A program made the translations under genes and the position numbers. Positions 1 to 9,391 of a DNA stretch of 64,000 bases are shown piece after piece. The DNA is from CAVORB01 sp963698495 (GTDB lineage: Bacteria > Pseudomonadota > Gammaproteobacteria > Chromatiales > Chromatiaceae). Numbering within the stretch: the stretch's first letter is position 1; each line of letters starts with the position of its first letter. The stretch covers positions 124,001 to 188,000 of the forward strand of contig CAVORB010000005.1 of the NCBI GenBank assembly GCA_963698495.1, read 5' to 3'. The notes beneath the pieces were generated by a model. That model did not search any database, was not told where the DNA came from, and saw nothing but the letters and a program-made list of their open reading frames with translations.

Positions 1-647
1 GAGGCGAGGGCCGCTTGCCCCACGGCGCCGTGGGGCAGCTCGCATTCGAGCAGCACGCGGCCGCGGCCGAGATCTTCGCGGCGCGCGTGCGGGCGCGCCT
101 GCCGGAGCCGGGGGAGCCGCTCGAGGTGGACCTGGAGTTGGGGCCCAATCGGCTGCGTGGCTGGCTTCGCGGACCGCGGGAGAGCGGGCTCGTGACCTAT
201 CGCTTCGGCAAGCTCCGCGCCAAGGATCGGATCGCCGCCTGGATCAGGCACCTCGCCCTGTGCGCCGCGTACCCGCAGCAGTCCTGGGCGAGTCTTCACT
301 TGGCGGAGGACCTGACCCTGCACATCGACCATGTGCCCTCCGCGCGCTCGCTGCTCGAGGACCTCTCGGATGTCCGCTGGCAGGGCCTGCGCGCGCCCTT
401 GTGTTTCTTCCCCGAGACGTCCTTGGCGTTCGCCGAGGAGGGTGGGCTCTCAAGGAACGTATGGCAGCAGTGGGCGGGTGCCTATAACCAGTTCTGCGAG
501 AGCCAGGACCCATACGCCGCCGTCGCCTGGCGCGGTCGGGAGCCGCTGGCGAGCGTGGAATTCGCCGGCCTCGCGGAGCGCGTCTGGCGACCGCTGCTCG
601 ATCGCTCCAGGCTCGGCAAGGCAGCGGAGGATGCATGCGCGGTGTGA
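1..647 (+). CDS. recC: RecC, exonuclease V gamma chain (C-terminal part, cut by window start)
   Basis: The reading frame is open from base 3 and ends at TGA 645-647, so only about the last 214 residues are present. RecC is the Chi-recognising scaffold subunit of the RecBCD helicase-nuclease, which processes double-strand breaks in the cytoplasm. The fragment begins with GRLPHGAVG, a motif shared with RecC C-terminal regions, and ends in a region rich in Trp, Arg and Leu as in RecC tails. The identification rests mostly on context: recB follows with a 13-bp overlap and recD follows recB, the C-B-D arrangement seen in many gammaproteobacteria (without ptrA). The true start lies upstream of the window. 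Confidence 0.9.
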   Translation, partial: GEGRLPHGAVGQLAFEQHAAAAEIFAARVRARLPEPGEPLEVDLELGPNRLRGWLRGPRESGLVTYRFGKLRAKDRIAAWIRHLALCAAYPQQSWASLHLAEDLTLHIDHVPSARSLLEDLSDVRWQGLRAPLCFFPETSLAFAEEGGLSRNVWQQWAGAYNQFCESQDPYAAVAWRGREPLASVEFAGLAERVWRPLLDRSRLGKAAEDACAV

Positions 648-3600
648 AGTCCCTCGACCCGCTGACCCTTCCGTTGCGCGGACTGCACCTGATCGAGGCC
701 AGCGCCGGGACGGGCAAGACCTACACCATCGCGACCCTGTACTTGCGGTTGCTGCTCAGCGGTGTGGCGATCGATCGCCTGCTGGTGGTGACCTATACCA
801 ATGCCGCCGTCGAGGAGCTGCGCGAGCGCATCCGTCGCCGCGTGGCGGAGGCCATGACCTCGCTGGAATCCGGCGAGGCGGGAGAAGCGCAGGATCCGGT
901 TCTCGGCGAGCTGCTGCGGCGGCTGGAAGACAGGGCAGGCGCGCGGGTCCTGCTGGCCGAGGCGGTGACACGCATGGACGAGGCCGCGGTCCATACCATT
1001 CATGGCTTCTGCCAGCGCGCGCTGCAGGAGCATGCATTCGAGAGTCGTGCCCCCTTCGAGGCGGAGTTTCTGACCGAGGAGGAGACCCTGCGTCGTGAGA
1101 TCGCCGCCGATTTCTGGCGCCGCAGGGTTGCCGCCATGGATGCGGAGGGCGCGGCCTGGGTGTGCGCCCAGTGGGCGAATCCGTCAAAGCTGCTCGCCGA
1201 GATCGCCGCGGGTCTCAGCCGGGACGATCTGCGCGTGATCCCGGAGGCGGCGGTCGTCGGTCTCGAGACGGCCGAGCAGCGGCGCGCGGGCCTGTTCGCG
1301 GAGCTGCGCGCCCTGTGGGCGGACGGACGCCCGGAACTGGTCGAGATCCTGACGTCCAGCGGGGCGCTCAACCACCGCTCCTACACCAAGAGCATCGTGA
1401 CGCGAGCCGTGAAGGCGATGGACGAGCTGATGGCGCGCAGTCAGGCGCCGGCGGAGCTGCCGCGAGACTTCGATCGCTTCACGCCGGCGCTGCTGACGGA
1501 GAAGACGACGCCGGGTCGGACCCCGCCGGCGCATCCCTTTTTCGACCTGTGCGGGGAGCTGTCCGAGCTGGGAGAGACGCTGGCCAGTCTGCGCAGGGCC
1601 GCCTTCCTGACGGAGGCGAGGGATTTCGTTCGAACCGAGCTGGACCGTCGCAAGGCGGCCACCTCCCAGCTCTTCTTCGATGACCTGCTGCGGCGGCTGG
1701 ATGCCGCCCTGGCCGGCGACGGCGGCGAGGTGCTGGCCCGCAAGCTGCGCGAACGCTATCCGGTCGCCCTGATCGACGAGTTCCAGGACACGGATCCAGT
1801 CCAGTACTCGATCTTCCGCCGGCTCTACGCGGGCCATCCCGCGTGTGGGCTCTATCTCATCGGTGATCCCAAGCAGGCCATCTACGCCTTCCGCGGCGCG
1901 GACATCTTCACCTACATCCGCGCCCGACGGGATGCCGCGGCGGAAGGAGCCCAGCATACCCTGGATACGAACTGGCGATCTTCTAGTCGCCTGGTCTCGG
2001 CCGTCAACCGGCTGTTCGTGCGCTCCCGAGCACCCTTCATCTACGACGCGGATATTCCGTTCATCCCGGTCAGCCCCGGACCGCGGGCCGACGACGATCC
2101 GCTTCGGATCCTCGGCGCCGAGCCGCCGCCACTGCACTTCTGGTTTCTGCCGCTCACCGAGGAGAACGGCACCAGAAGCGGCCGGATCACGAAGGAGGCG
2201 GCCGTGGATACGGCGGCAGAGGTCTGCGCCGGGCGGATCGCCGAGCTTCTGAACCTCGGGTACGAGGGCAAGGCGATGCTGGGAGACCGGCCCCTTGCCG
2301 CCAGGGACATCGCGGTGCTGGTGCGCACCCACCGCGAGGGCGCGATCATGCAGGGCGCCCTGCGTCGAGTCGGCGTGACGAGCGTCACGCTCAGCCAAGA
2401 CAGCGTCTTCTTGACCGAGGAGGCAGGGGAGCTGTCCCAGGTCCTGGAGGCGGTGGCGGACGGCGCGGACGAGGCCCTGATTCGCGGCGCGGCGACTACG
2501 CGACTTCTGGGGGTTCCCCTTACCGAGCTCGCGCTTCTGGCGAGCGACGAACGGCGATGGGACGATCTGGTCGAGCGCTTCCAGGGTTACCGTGAGCGTT
2601 GGCGCGGCCGGGGCTTCATGAACGCCTTTCAAGCATTGCTGCATGGGGAGCGGGTAGCGGCCCGCCTGTTGTCCTACCCGGACGGGGAGAGGCGCCTCAC
2701 CAATCTGCTGCAGCTCGCGGAGCTGGCCCAGGTGGCCGAGCGGGAGCATCCGGGTCCGGACGGACTGCTGCGCTGGTTTGCCGATAGCCGCGCCGAGTCG
2801 CCTCAGGGAAACGAAGCGGCACAGCTGCGCCTGGAGAGCGACGAGGACCTGGTGCAAATCGTGACCATGCACAAGTGCAAGGGTCTAGAGTATCCCGTGG
2901 TCTTCATTCCGTTTCCCTGGAGCAGCTTCGAGAGCAAAAAAGGACCGGTGCTGTTCCACCACCCTGACGACCTCGGCGCCTGCCTGGATCTGGGCTCGGC
3001 GCTGCAGGACCGGCACCGGGACCTGGCGAGAAAGGAGGAGCTCGCGCAGCGCCTGCGTCTCCTCTACGTGGCCGTCACCCGGGCGAAGCGTCTCTGCTAC
3101 CTGTGTTGGGGACCGGTAAACCAGGCGGAGGGGTCGGCCCTGGCCTGGCTGCTGCATCCGGACCCCGGGCAAGAGGCGCCAGCGAGCAGCATGTCCGAGC
3201 TCGAACCCGAGGCAGTGCGCGCGGACCTGGAGTCCCTGGCGGACGAAAGCCTTGGCGCCGTCGCGGTCGAGGACCTGCCGCCGACACCAGGGAGCGCCCG
3301 GCGCACCCGGATGCGGGACCCGGCGACCCTGTCCGCCCGCGCGTCCCAACGGCAGATCCCTCGCGACTGGCGTATTGCCAGCTACTCCTGGCTCGCCGGA
3401 AGCGGGTCGGAGCCGGAGCGCCCGGATTACGATCAAGCGCAGACGACCGAGCCCGGAGACGCGCAGTCCCCGGACGCCGGGCCCACGGACCGCATCTTCC
3501 TCTTTCCCCGCGGTATCGAGAGCGGCTACTTCTTTCACGCCCTGTTCGAGCAGCTCGATTTTCCGGCCGCAAAGGGAGATGAGCTCGGGAACAGGATCGT

Positions 3601-4216
3601 TGCCTTGCTGGAGCAGTACGGCATCGACCCCACCTGGGGCCCGGTGGTCGAGTCGACCGTCGGGCACGTGCTGGACACCCCGCTGGAGGACGCGCAGCCG
3701 CTGAGGCTGAGGGATCTCGCGGCCTGCGAGCGGCTGAACGAGCTCGAGTTCCATTTCTCGTTTGGCAGACTGGACGCGGACCTTCTCAGAGACGCCCTGT
3801 CCGATTTCGAAGGATACCGGGAAACCGCAGACGGTCTGGCATTCGAGTCGGTACGCGGGCTCATGAAGGGTTACATCGATCTCGTCTTCCGGCACCAGGG
3901 GCGCTACTACGTCGCGGACTACAAGTCGAACCACCTGGGAGACCGGCTGACGGACTACGAGGCCGCCGGGATCGCGCGCGCGATGCGAGGGCATCGCTAC
4001 CATCTCCAGTACCTGATCTATACGCTTGCCCTGCACCGCTACCTGCGCCGCCGCCTGTCGGGGTATGACTACGAACGGCACTTCGGCGGTGTCTATTACC
4101 TTTTCCTGCGGGGCATGCGCCCGGAGTCAGGACCGCGCCGCGGCGTGTACCCTGCGCGCCCGCCAGGGGATCTCATCGAGCGCCTGGACGGCCTGCTCGC
4201 GGGAGAGCGGAGATGA
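635..4216 (+). CDS. recB: RecB, exonuclease V beta chain (UvrD-like helicase plus nuclease)
   Basis: An ORF of 1193 codons, close to the usual RecB length of about 1180. The superfamily-1 Walker A motif ASAGTGKT lies at about residues 22-29 and the Walker B/motif II LIDEFQDTD at about 378-386. The C-terminal nuclease signature VADYKSN sits near residue 1093. RecB is the 3'-5' motor and the only nuclease of RecBCD. The ATG at 635 overlaps the recC end by 13 bp and the gene overlaps recD by 4 bp (ATGA), so translation is probably coupled across the three genes. No missing motif or frameshift was seen. Confidence 0.97.
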   Translation: MRGVKSLDPLTLPLRGLHLIEASAGTGKTYTIATLYLRLLLSGVAIDRLLVVTYTNAAVEELRERIRRRVAEAMTSLESGEAGEAQDPVLGELLRRLEDRAGARVLLAEAVTRMDEAAVHTIHGFCQRALQEHAFESRAPFEAEFLTEEETLRREIAADFWRRRVAAMDAEGAAWVCAQWANPSKLLAEIAAGLSRDDLRVIPEAAVVGLETAEQRRAGLFAELRALWADGRPELVEILTSSGALNHRSYTKSIVTRAVKAMDELMARSQAPAELPRDFDRFTPALLTEKTTPGRTPPAHPFFDLCGELSELGETLASLRRAAFLTEARDFVRTELDRRKAATSQLFFDDLLRRLDAALAGDGGEVLARKLRERYPVALIDEFQDTDPVQYSIFRRLYAGHPACGLYLIGDPKQAIYAFRGADIFTYIRARRDAAAEGAQHTLDTNWRSSSRLVSAVNRLFVRSRAPFIYDADIPFIPVSPGPRADDDPLRILGAEPPPLHFWFLPLTEENGTRSGRITKEAAVDTAAEVCAGRIAELLNLGYEGKAMLGDRPLAARDIAVLVRTHREGAIMQGALRRVGVTSVTLSQDSVFLTEEAGELSQVLEAVADGADEALIRGAATTRLLGVPLTELALLASDERRWDDLVERFQGYRERWRGRGFMNAFQALLHGERVAARLLSYPDGERRLTNLLQLAELAQVAEREHPGPDGLLRWFADSRAESPQGNEAAQLRLESDEDLVQIVTMHKCKGLEYPVVFIPFPWSSFESKKGPVLFHHPDDLGACLDLGSALQDRHRDLARKEELAQRLRLLYVAVTRAKRLCYLCWGPVNQAEGSALAWLLHPDPGQEAPASSMSELEPEAVRADLESLADESLGAVAVEDLPPTPGSARRTRMRDPATLSARASQRQIPRDWRIASYSWLAGSGSEPERPDYDQAQTTEPGDAQSPDAGPTDRIFLFPRGIESGYFFHALFEQLDFPAAKGDELGNRIVALLEQYGIDPTWGPVVESTVGHVLDTPLEDAQPLRLRDLAACERLNELEFHFSFGRLDADLLRDALSDFEGYRETADGLAFESVRGLMKGYIDLVFRHQGRYYVADYKSNHLGDRLTDYEAAGIARAMRGHRYHLQYLIYTLALHRYLRRRLSGYDYERHFGGVYYLFLRGMRPESGPRRGVYPARPPGDLIERLDGLLAGERR

Positions 4217-6057
4217 GAAAGAGCCGGATGACGGAGATCCTGAACCGCCTGCAAGGTGCGGCGAGGGAAGATCGTCTGCGCCTGCTGGACCTGCACTTCG
4301 CGCGCTGGATGAACGAGCTCTCGGGCTCCGAGAACCCGCTTTTGCTGTTGGCGGCGGCCCTCGCGAGCAGCCGCGTGGGGGCGGGAGACGTCTGCCTTGA
4401 TCTCGCGGCCTACGCGGGCCGTCCGCTGTTCGCGCTGGAACCGGATGGGGGTGCGCCGCTTTTTGCCCCTGGACTGGAGGAGTGGCGCGGCGCACTGCGT
4501 CGGGCGGAGGTGGTCGGTGCGCCCGGGGAGGATACACCGCTGATCCTCGACGCCAGGGACCGCCTCTATCTCGGGCGCTACTGGCGGTTCGAGCGGGGTC
4601 TAGCCGATGCCCTGCGGGCGCGCAGCGGCGTCTGGGCGCCGGGGGTGGATCGCGCCCTGCTGCGTGCCGGGCTCGACCGGCTGTTTCCGCCCCGGGAAGA
4701 CACCGATTGGCAACGGGTCGCGGCCGCGATGGCGGTGCTGCTGCCCTTCTGTGTCATCTCCGGTGGTCCGGGAACGGGCAAGACGCGGACCGTGACCGCG
4801 ATTCTCGCGTTGCTGCTGGAGCAAGCGGGGCGGCCCCTGCGGATCGGAATGGCTGCGCCCACGGGAAAGGCGGCGGCGCGCCTGGTAGCCTCTTCCGCCG
4901 CAGCGCGTCAGCAGCTGTCATTGAGCGATGACATCGCGCAGGGCTTGCCGACCGAGGCGGCGACGCTGCACCGCCTGCTGGGATTCCGCCCCGGACGCTC
5001 GCGGCCCCGGCATGGGCGTGACAATCCGTTGCACCTGGATGTCCTGATGGTCGACGAGGCATCGATGGTGGATCTGCCGCTCATGTCCAGACTGCTCGCG
5101 GCCCTCCGGCCGGAGACCCGGCTCATCCTGCTCGGTGACAAGGATCAGCTCGCCTCGGTGGAGCCGGGCATGGTGCTTGGGGACATCTGCGGGCGGGGCA
5201 GGGAGAGCGCCTACTCGGAGCCGCTTTGCCAGGCGCTCGCGGACCTCGCGGACACCCGGCTGGAGCCGATCTTGGCGCCACCCATCGCGGATCACGTCGC
5301 CGTGCTGCGCGAGAGCTACCGTTTCGCGGGACGCCCTGGAATCGCCGCAGCCGCGACATCGGTCAACCTCGGGCAGGGGGATGCGGCCGTCGCCGTTCTG
5401 ACCGATCCGGGCTATCCGGATGCGCAACTCGATACGGTGCCCGTGGAAGGTCTGCGCGACTACCTTCGGCACTGGCTGGTTCCACGCATGCGGGCATGTC
5501 TTGCGGCGACGGAGCCCGCCAGTGTTCTCGAGGGTTTCAACCGTTTCCGCGTCTTGTGCGCGGTGCGTGAGGGCCCGCTTGGAATACACTCGGTCAACCG
5601 CCTGTGCGAATCGGTACTGTTGGAGGAAGGCGTCATCGCCCGCATCGGCCATGAGGCCTACGCCGGGCATCCGCTTCTGGTGACCAGCAACGACTATCGG
5701 CTCGGCCTTTACAACGGAGATGTCGGAATGGCGCTCGCGGACGGCTCGGCGTCACGACGGGTGGGCGTCTGGTTCGATACGGGGGAGGGCCCCCGGCGGG
5801 TCGCCTGGCCGCGTATGCCATCCCATGAGACGGCGTTCGCCATGACCGTGCACAAGAGTCAGGGCTCGGAGTTCGACGAGGTAATCCTGATACTGCCACA
5901 CCATAACAGCAGGGCGATGACTCGTGAGCTCCTCTACACGGGCATCACCCGGGCACGGGACCGCGTGGTCGTGATCGGCAGCCCCGAATCTGTCGTGACC
6001 GCTGCCGGAAGCCGCGTGGATCGAGTCTCGGGTCTCTACGAGGCGCTGTGGCTATGA
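4213..6057 (+). CDS. recD: RecD, exonuclease V alpha chain (5'-3' helicase)
   Basis: An ORF of 614 codons, matching the normal RecD length. Walker A GGPGTGKT lies at about residues 183-190, motif II MVDEASMVD near 278-286, and the late helicase motif TVHKSQGSEFDEV near 545. RecD is the fast 5'-3' motor of RecBCD. It begins inside recB with an ATGA overlap, which places it third in a recC-recB-recD operon. The next gene downstream is on the opposite strand, so the operon ends here. An obvious Rho-independent terminator was not found in the short gap. Confidence 0.96.
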   Translation: MRKSRMTEILNRLQGAAREDRLRLLDLHFARWMNELSGSENPLLLLAAALASSRVGAGDVCLDLAAYAGRPLFALEPDGGAPLFAPGLEEWRGALRRAEVVGAPGEDTPLILDARDRLYLGRYWRFERGLADALRARSGVWAPGVDRALLRAGLDRLFPPREDTDWQRVAAAMAVLLPFCVISGGPGTGKTRTVTAILALLLEQAGRPLRIGMAAPTGKAAARLVASSAAARQQLSLSDDIAQGLPTEAATLHRLLGFRPGRSRPRHGRDNPLHLDVLMVDEASMVDLPLMSRLLAALRPETRLILLGDKDQLASVEPGMVLGDICGRGRESAYSEPLCQALADLADTRLEPILAPPIADHVAVLRESYRFAGRPGIAAAATSVNLGQGDAAVAVLTDPGYPDAQLDTVPVEGLRDYLRHWLVPRMRACLAATEPASVLEGFNRFRVLCAVREGPLGIHSVNRLCESVLLEEGVIARIGHEAYAGHPLLVTSNDYRLGLYNGDVGMALADGSASRRVGVWFDTGEGPRRVAWPRMPSHETAFAMTVHKSQGSEFDEVILILPHHNSRAMTRELLYTGITRARDRVVVIGSPESVVTAAGSRVDRVSGLYEALWL

Positions 6058-6135
6058 CTGGGTCGGGAGCAATCGAACGTCAGGCGCCGCGACCTTGTCC
6101 AGTCCGCTGCCCGTTTCGTCCTGGTGCGCGAAAGG

Positions 6136-6879
6136 TCAGTAGGCGGTAAACCTGCGGCCAGGATCACCGTTGAGGCTGGGATACATGCGCTGCGCGGGAG
6201 GTGCCCAGTCGTACGGTTGCGATCCCCATTGCGGTTCATCCGGGGCCGACCAGCGCTCATCGGTCCTCTCGTCGCTCCTTCGGTCGTTGCGGAAATCACC
6301 GCCTCGCCCGCCGGCGCCCCAGGAGGGCGAGGTGGCGGGACCGTAGCCGTAACCAGGATCCCTTTGCCATTCGGGATAGGCGTAGGGTTGCTGATACCAG
6401 TGTTGTTCAGGTCCCGCCTGGCGGCCGTAATCGTAACGCGATGAAGGGCCCGCCAGGTCCTGCCCGCCGAAGTAGGTATCGGGGCGTTCGGCCTCGAGTC
6501 TCTGTCTCTCGCGATCGCTCAGCGGCCGGAAAGTGAAACGCTCCATCGGGTCCTGCTGAGGACGCAACGGTCGATAAGCGGGTGGGCGATCCGCTCGCTG
6601 GCCAGGGAAATCAGGGGCCGATTGCCGGAAGGCCGGGTATGCGGCATCTGGCAGCGGGTAACGATCGGCGGATCCGTATTGTTGCTCCGGGCCGCGCAGA
6701 TGGTTGTCCTGCGGCCGGAATCGGATGTCGTCGCGCTGCGGGGACGCCTGCGACGGGTCCTGGCGGGCCTGTTGCTTCTCCGCGGGATCTGTTGTATCCG
6801 GGGCCTCGCCGTCTGGCCAAAGGAGAGCGGTTCCCACAACCCCGATCAGCAACAAGGCGGCCTTTTGTTTCGTATTCAC
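6136..6879 (-). CDS. Low-complexity secreted or membrane-anchored protein, unknown function
   Basis: This 247-residue protein was not recognised. It starts MNTKQKAALLLIGVVGTALL, a basic residue pair followed by a short hydrophobic stretch, consistent with a signal peptide or an N-terminal anchor. The rest is strongly biased to Arg, Gln, Pro, Asp, Tyr and Trp, with repeated patches such as QWYQQPYAYP-like sequence, and has no predicted globular core. The composition suggests an extended periplasmic or surface linker protein. It stands alone between recD and folE2 on the minus strand, with an A+T-rich upstream region (6885-6940) that could carry its promoter. Codon use fits the neighbours and no frameshift is evident. 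Confidence 0.6.
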   Translation of the reverse strand: MNTKQKAALLLIGVVGTALLWPDGEAPDTTDPAEKQQARQDPSQASPQRDDIRFRPQDNHLRGPEQQYGSADRYPLPDAAYPAFRQSAPDFPGQRADRPPAYRPLRPQQDPMERFTFRPLSDRERQRLEAERPDTYFGGQDLAGPSSRYDYGRQAGPEQHWYQQPYAYPEWQRDPGYGYGPATSPSWGAGGRGGDFRNDRRSDERTDERWSAPDEPQWGSQPYDWAPPAQRMYPSLNGDPGRRFTAY

Positions 6880-7114
6880 GGTTCAAAACCCATTTAATCC
6901 CGCAATCTTACCGTTAGATTTTAGACCAATTTTTAAGTTCCGGGGTTAACGCGATGCGGTTGAGGAATATTTGCCTGACGAAGGGTCGCGCTGCAACACG
7001 GGGCGGATCGCCGGAACGGCCATGTTTTCGGGATCGATCTGTCCGGTCTTCGGCGCCGGGCACAGGCGTCTGAACGCCCGGGAGGCGTTGGCGTCGTCGC
7101 TACGACCGCTTCGC

Positions 7115-7957
7115 TTACAGCGCGGCGTCTGCGACGCGCGCCTCCACTTCCTTGTCTCGCTCGATCAGGGCGTAGGCCGAGTGATTGTGAATGGACTCGA
7201 AGTTTTCGGATTCCACGATGTAGGCGCCGACCCGGTCATCCTGGTTCAGTCGCACGGCGACATCGCGAACCATGTCCTCCACGAACTTCGGATTGTCGTA
7301 GGCGCGCTCGGTCACGTACTTCTCGTCCGGACGCTTGAGCAGACCGTACAGCTCGCAGGATGCCTCCTTCTCTACCAGGTCGATGATCTCCTCGACCCAG
7401 ATGAAGCCGCGGTTGCGAACCTGCACGGTGACGTGGGAGCGCTGGTTGTGAGCGCCGTACGCGGAAATTTCCTTGGAGCAGGGACACAAGCTGGTCACAG
7501 GCACGACCACCTTAATGTACATGGTGGGCTTGCCATCGCTGATCTCACCGATGAAGGTCACGTCATAGTCGAGCAGGCTCTGGACCCCGCTGATCGGGGC
7601 TTGCTTGTTCACGAAATAGGGGAAGCGCATCTCGATGTGGCCCTTCTCGGACTCGAGTCGCTCCGCCATCTCCCGCAACATCTCCTTGAAGGAGCTGACG
7701 CTGATCTCCTTCTCGTGGCTATTGAGGATCTGCACGAAACGGGACATGTGCGTGCCCTTGAAGCTGTGGGGCAGAAACACGTACATGTTGAACGAGGCGA
7801 CGGTATGCTGCTCACCGTCACTGCGGTCGCGCACCCGCACGGGATGCCGGATGTCCTTGATGCCGACCCTGTCGATGGCAATGCGGCGACTGTCCTTGCT
7901 GGCCTGAACATCAGCGATGGTCGACGTGGCGGGCATGCGTTTCAGTACTGACTCCAT
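7115..7957 (-). CDS. folE2: GTP cyclohydrolase FolE2 (type IB)
   Basis: FolE2 converts GTP to 7,8-dihydroneopterin triphosphate, the first step of folate synthesis and, via the same product, of queuosine synthesis. The 280-residue protein carries the metal-site Cys motif LCPCSKEIS near residues 156-164 followed by GAHNQRS, both characteristic of FolE2 and absent from FolE1. FolE2 enzymes are known to work with metals other than zinc and are often under Zur control. No convincing Zur palindrome was seen upstream. It sits downstream of ispA (same strand, 184-bp gap), the position where dxs-folE2 often follow ispA in related bacteria. Confidence 0.93.
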   Translation of the reverse strand: MESVLKRMPATSTIADVQASKDSRRIAIDRVGIKDIRHPVRVRDRSDGEQHTVASFNMYVFLPHSFKGTHMSRFVQILNSHEKEISVSSFKEMLREMAERLESEKGHIEMRFPYFVNKQAPISGVQSLLDYDVTFIGEISDGKPTMYIKVVVPVTSLCPCSKEISAYGAHNQRSHVTVQVRNRGFIWVEEIIDLVEKEASCELYGLLKRPDEKYVTERAYDNPKFVEDMVRDVAVRLNQDDRVGAYIVESENFESIHNHSAYALIERDKEVEARVADAAL

Positions 7958-8141
7958 GGGATCATACCTCGGGGCGCGGTCACTGGCAGCGTTTCGCCTG
8001 AGAATCTAGCGCCTGAATCCTGATCCTCAAACTGAAAAATTGCCGGGAAATGCCGTGAAAGCTTGAGCGGATAAACTTTTTAATTATCCGGTGAAGTAAG
8101 GGTCGCAGCAAGCAAATCCAATCCCGGGCGAACGGCCGGGG

Positions 8142-9041
8142 TCATCGATCTCTGCACACCATGAATTCGGCGATCCATCGCAGGGGGTCGGCGCGCTGGT
8201 CGAAGACGGAGAGACTTGCCAGGGCCTGCTGCAGCAGTCCGACCGCCGCCTCGCGGGCTTCAGACAGACCCATCAGGGCCGGGTAAGTGGCCTTTTCCTG
8301 AATCCGGTCCTTGCCTCGCGTCTTGCCGATCACGGCGGTCTCACCTTCCACATCGAGGATGTCGTCCCGGATCTGAAAGGCGAGGCCGAGACATTTTGCA
8401 TAGCGGTCCAGTTTGTCCGCCAGATCCGCATCCAGATCGGGATGGGCCTGGGTCGCCATGCGCATGCCGGCGCGAATCAGGGCGCCGGTCTTATGGATGT
8501 GGATGTTCTCCAGCATCGCGACGTCGATCCGTTGTCCTTCGGCCTCGAGATCCAGCGCTTGCCCACCGGCCATGCCGCGTGAGCCGCTGGCGCGGGCCAG
8601 CGTGTCGAGCATCGCAAGTCGGGCCGCGGCGCCCCCGGGCACCGCGTCATCGCCGGCGAGCACCTGGAAGGCGAGGGTCTGCAGCGCATCCCCGGCGAGG
8701 ATGGCGGTCGCCTCGTCGAAGGCCTTGTGACAGGTCGGCCGGCCGCGGCGCAGCTCGTCATCGTCCATGGCCGGCAGATCGTCGTGGATCAGGGAGTACG
8801 CATGGATCAGCTCCACCGCACAGGCGACGGCGTCGAGCGACGCCGGGGCGAGCCCGATGGCCTCTGCGGTGGCGTAGACGAGGGTCGGCCGAATGCGCTT
8901 GCCGTTCCCGAGGCTCGCATAGCGCATGGCCTGGTGCAGGCGCACCGGCTGAATGCCCGGCGCCGGAAGCCATCGCTCCAGGGCAGCCTCCACACGCTCC
9001 CGACAGCGGGAGAGAAAGGGCTCGAGCCGGGCGTCAGCCAT
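8142..9041 (-). CDS. ispA: Polyprenyl (farnesyl) diphosphate synthase
   Basis: The 299-residue protein carries both aspartate-rich motifs of trans-isoprenyl diphosphate synthases: DDLPAMDDD at about residues 87-95 and RDDILD near 221-226. IspA condenses isopentenyl diphosphate with dimethylallyl and geranyl diphosphate to give farnesyl diphosphate, the precursor for ubiquinone and undecaprenyl lipids. It overlaps the end of xseB by 8 bp, the typical xseB-ispA pair. The usual next gene, dxs, is absent here and folE2 follows instead. Confidence 0.94.
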   Translation of the reverse strand: MADARLEPFLSRCRERVEAALERWLPAPGIQPVRLHQAMRYASLGNGKRIRPTLVYATAEAIGLAPASLDAVACAVELIHAYSLIHDDLPAMDDDELRRGRPTCHKAFDEATAILAGDALQTLAFQVLAGDDAVPGGAAARLAMLDTLARASGSRGMAGGQALDLEAEGQRIDVAMLENIHIHKTGALIRAGMRMATQAHPDLDADLADKLDRYAKCLGLAFQIRDDILDVEGETAVIGKTRGKDRIQEKATYPALMGLSEAREAAVGLLQQALASLSVFDQRADPLRWIAEFMVCRDR

Positions 9042-9276
9042 CTTCGTCGAACGGCTCGAGTGCCTCTTCGGCGGTCTTGCCCGTGAGTATCTGCACCTTC
9101 TGCTCGGCCTCGTCCAGGGCCTTCTGGCACGCGCGAGTGAGCCCTATTCCACGCTCGAACGCGGCGAGCGACTCGTCGAGCGTCAGCTCGCCCCGCTCCA
9201 GGATGTCGACCAGGGACTCCAGCTCGGCGAGGGCTTGCTCGAAGGTGGGAGGGGATTTCGCGGCGTCGGAGGTCAT
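9034..9276 (-). CDS. xseB: Exodeoxyribonuclease VII small subunit
   Basis: An 80-residue protein with the XseB signature TFEQALAELESLVDILERGE followed by a short two-helix pattern ending in an acidic tail. XseB binds the XseA large subunit to form the ssDNA-specific exonuclease VII in the cytoplasm. Its length matches E. coli XseB (80 residues). The stop overlaps the ispA start, the usual arrangement. The divergent parE gene begins 115 bp away, so promoters for both directions should lie in 9277-9391. Confidence 0.93.
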   Translation of the reverse strand: MTSDAAKSPPTFEQALAELESLVDILERGELTLDESLAAFERGIGLTRACQKALDEAEQKVQILTGKTAEEALEPFDEDG

Positions 9277-9391
9277 GGGGTTTGATACTGCCTTCGGAGC
9301 TACGGTAATTTACGCCGGTTCGGCGGTCTTTCCAACCTTGACCGCCCTCGCCCTGAAACGCCAGCAGCAAACAGGAAGACCAAGGACTGCC

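Noticed and set aside
1184..2872. A 562-codon minus-strand frame inside recB
   Set aside because: It mirrors recB coding sequence and has no motif; long antisense frames are common at this G+C content.
7958..8141. A Zur operator or second promoter element upstream of folE2
   Set aside because: No palindrome resembling the Zur consensus was found, only A+T-rich sequence.
8216..9391. Long 5' extension of the parE frame
   Set aside because: It runs antisense through ispA and xseB and has Arg/Pro-rich composition; family similarity begins at ATG 9392.
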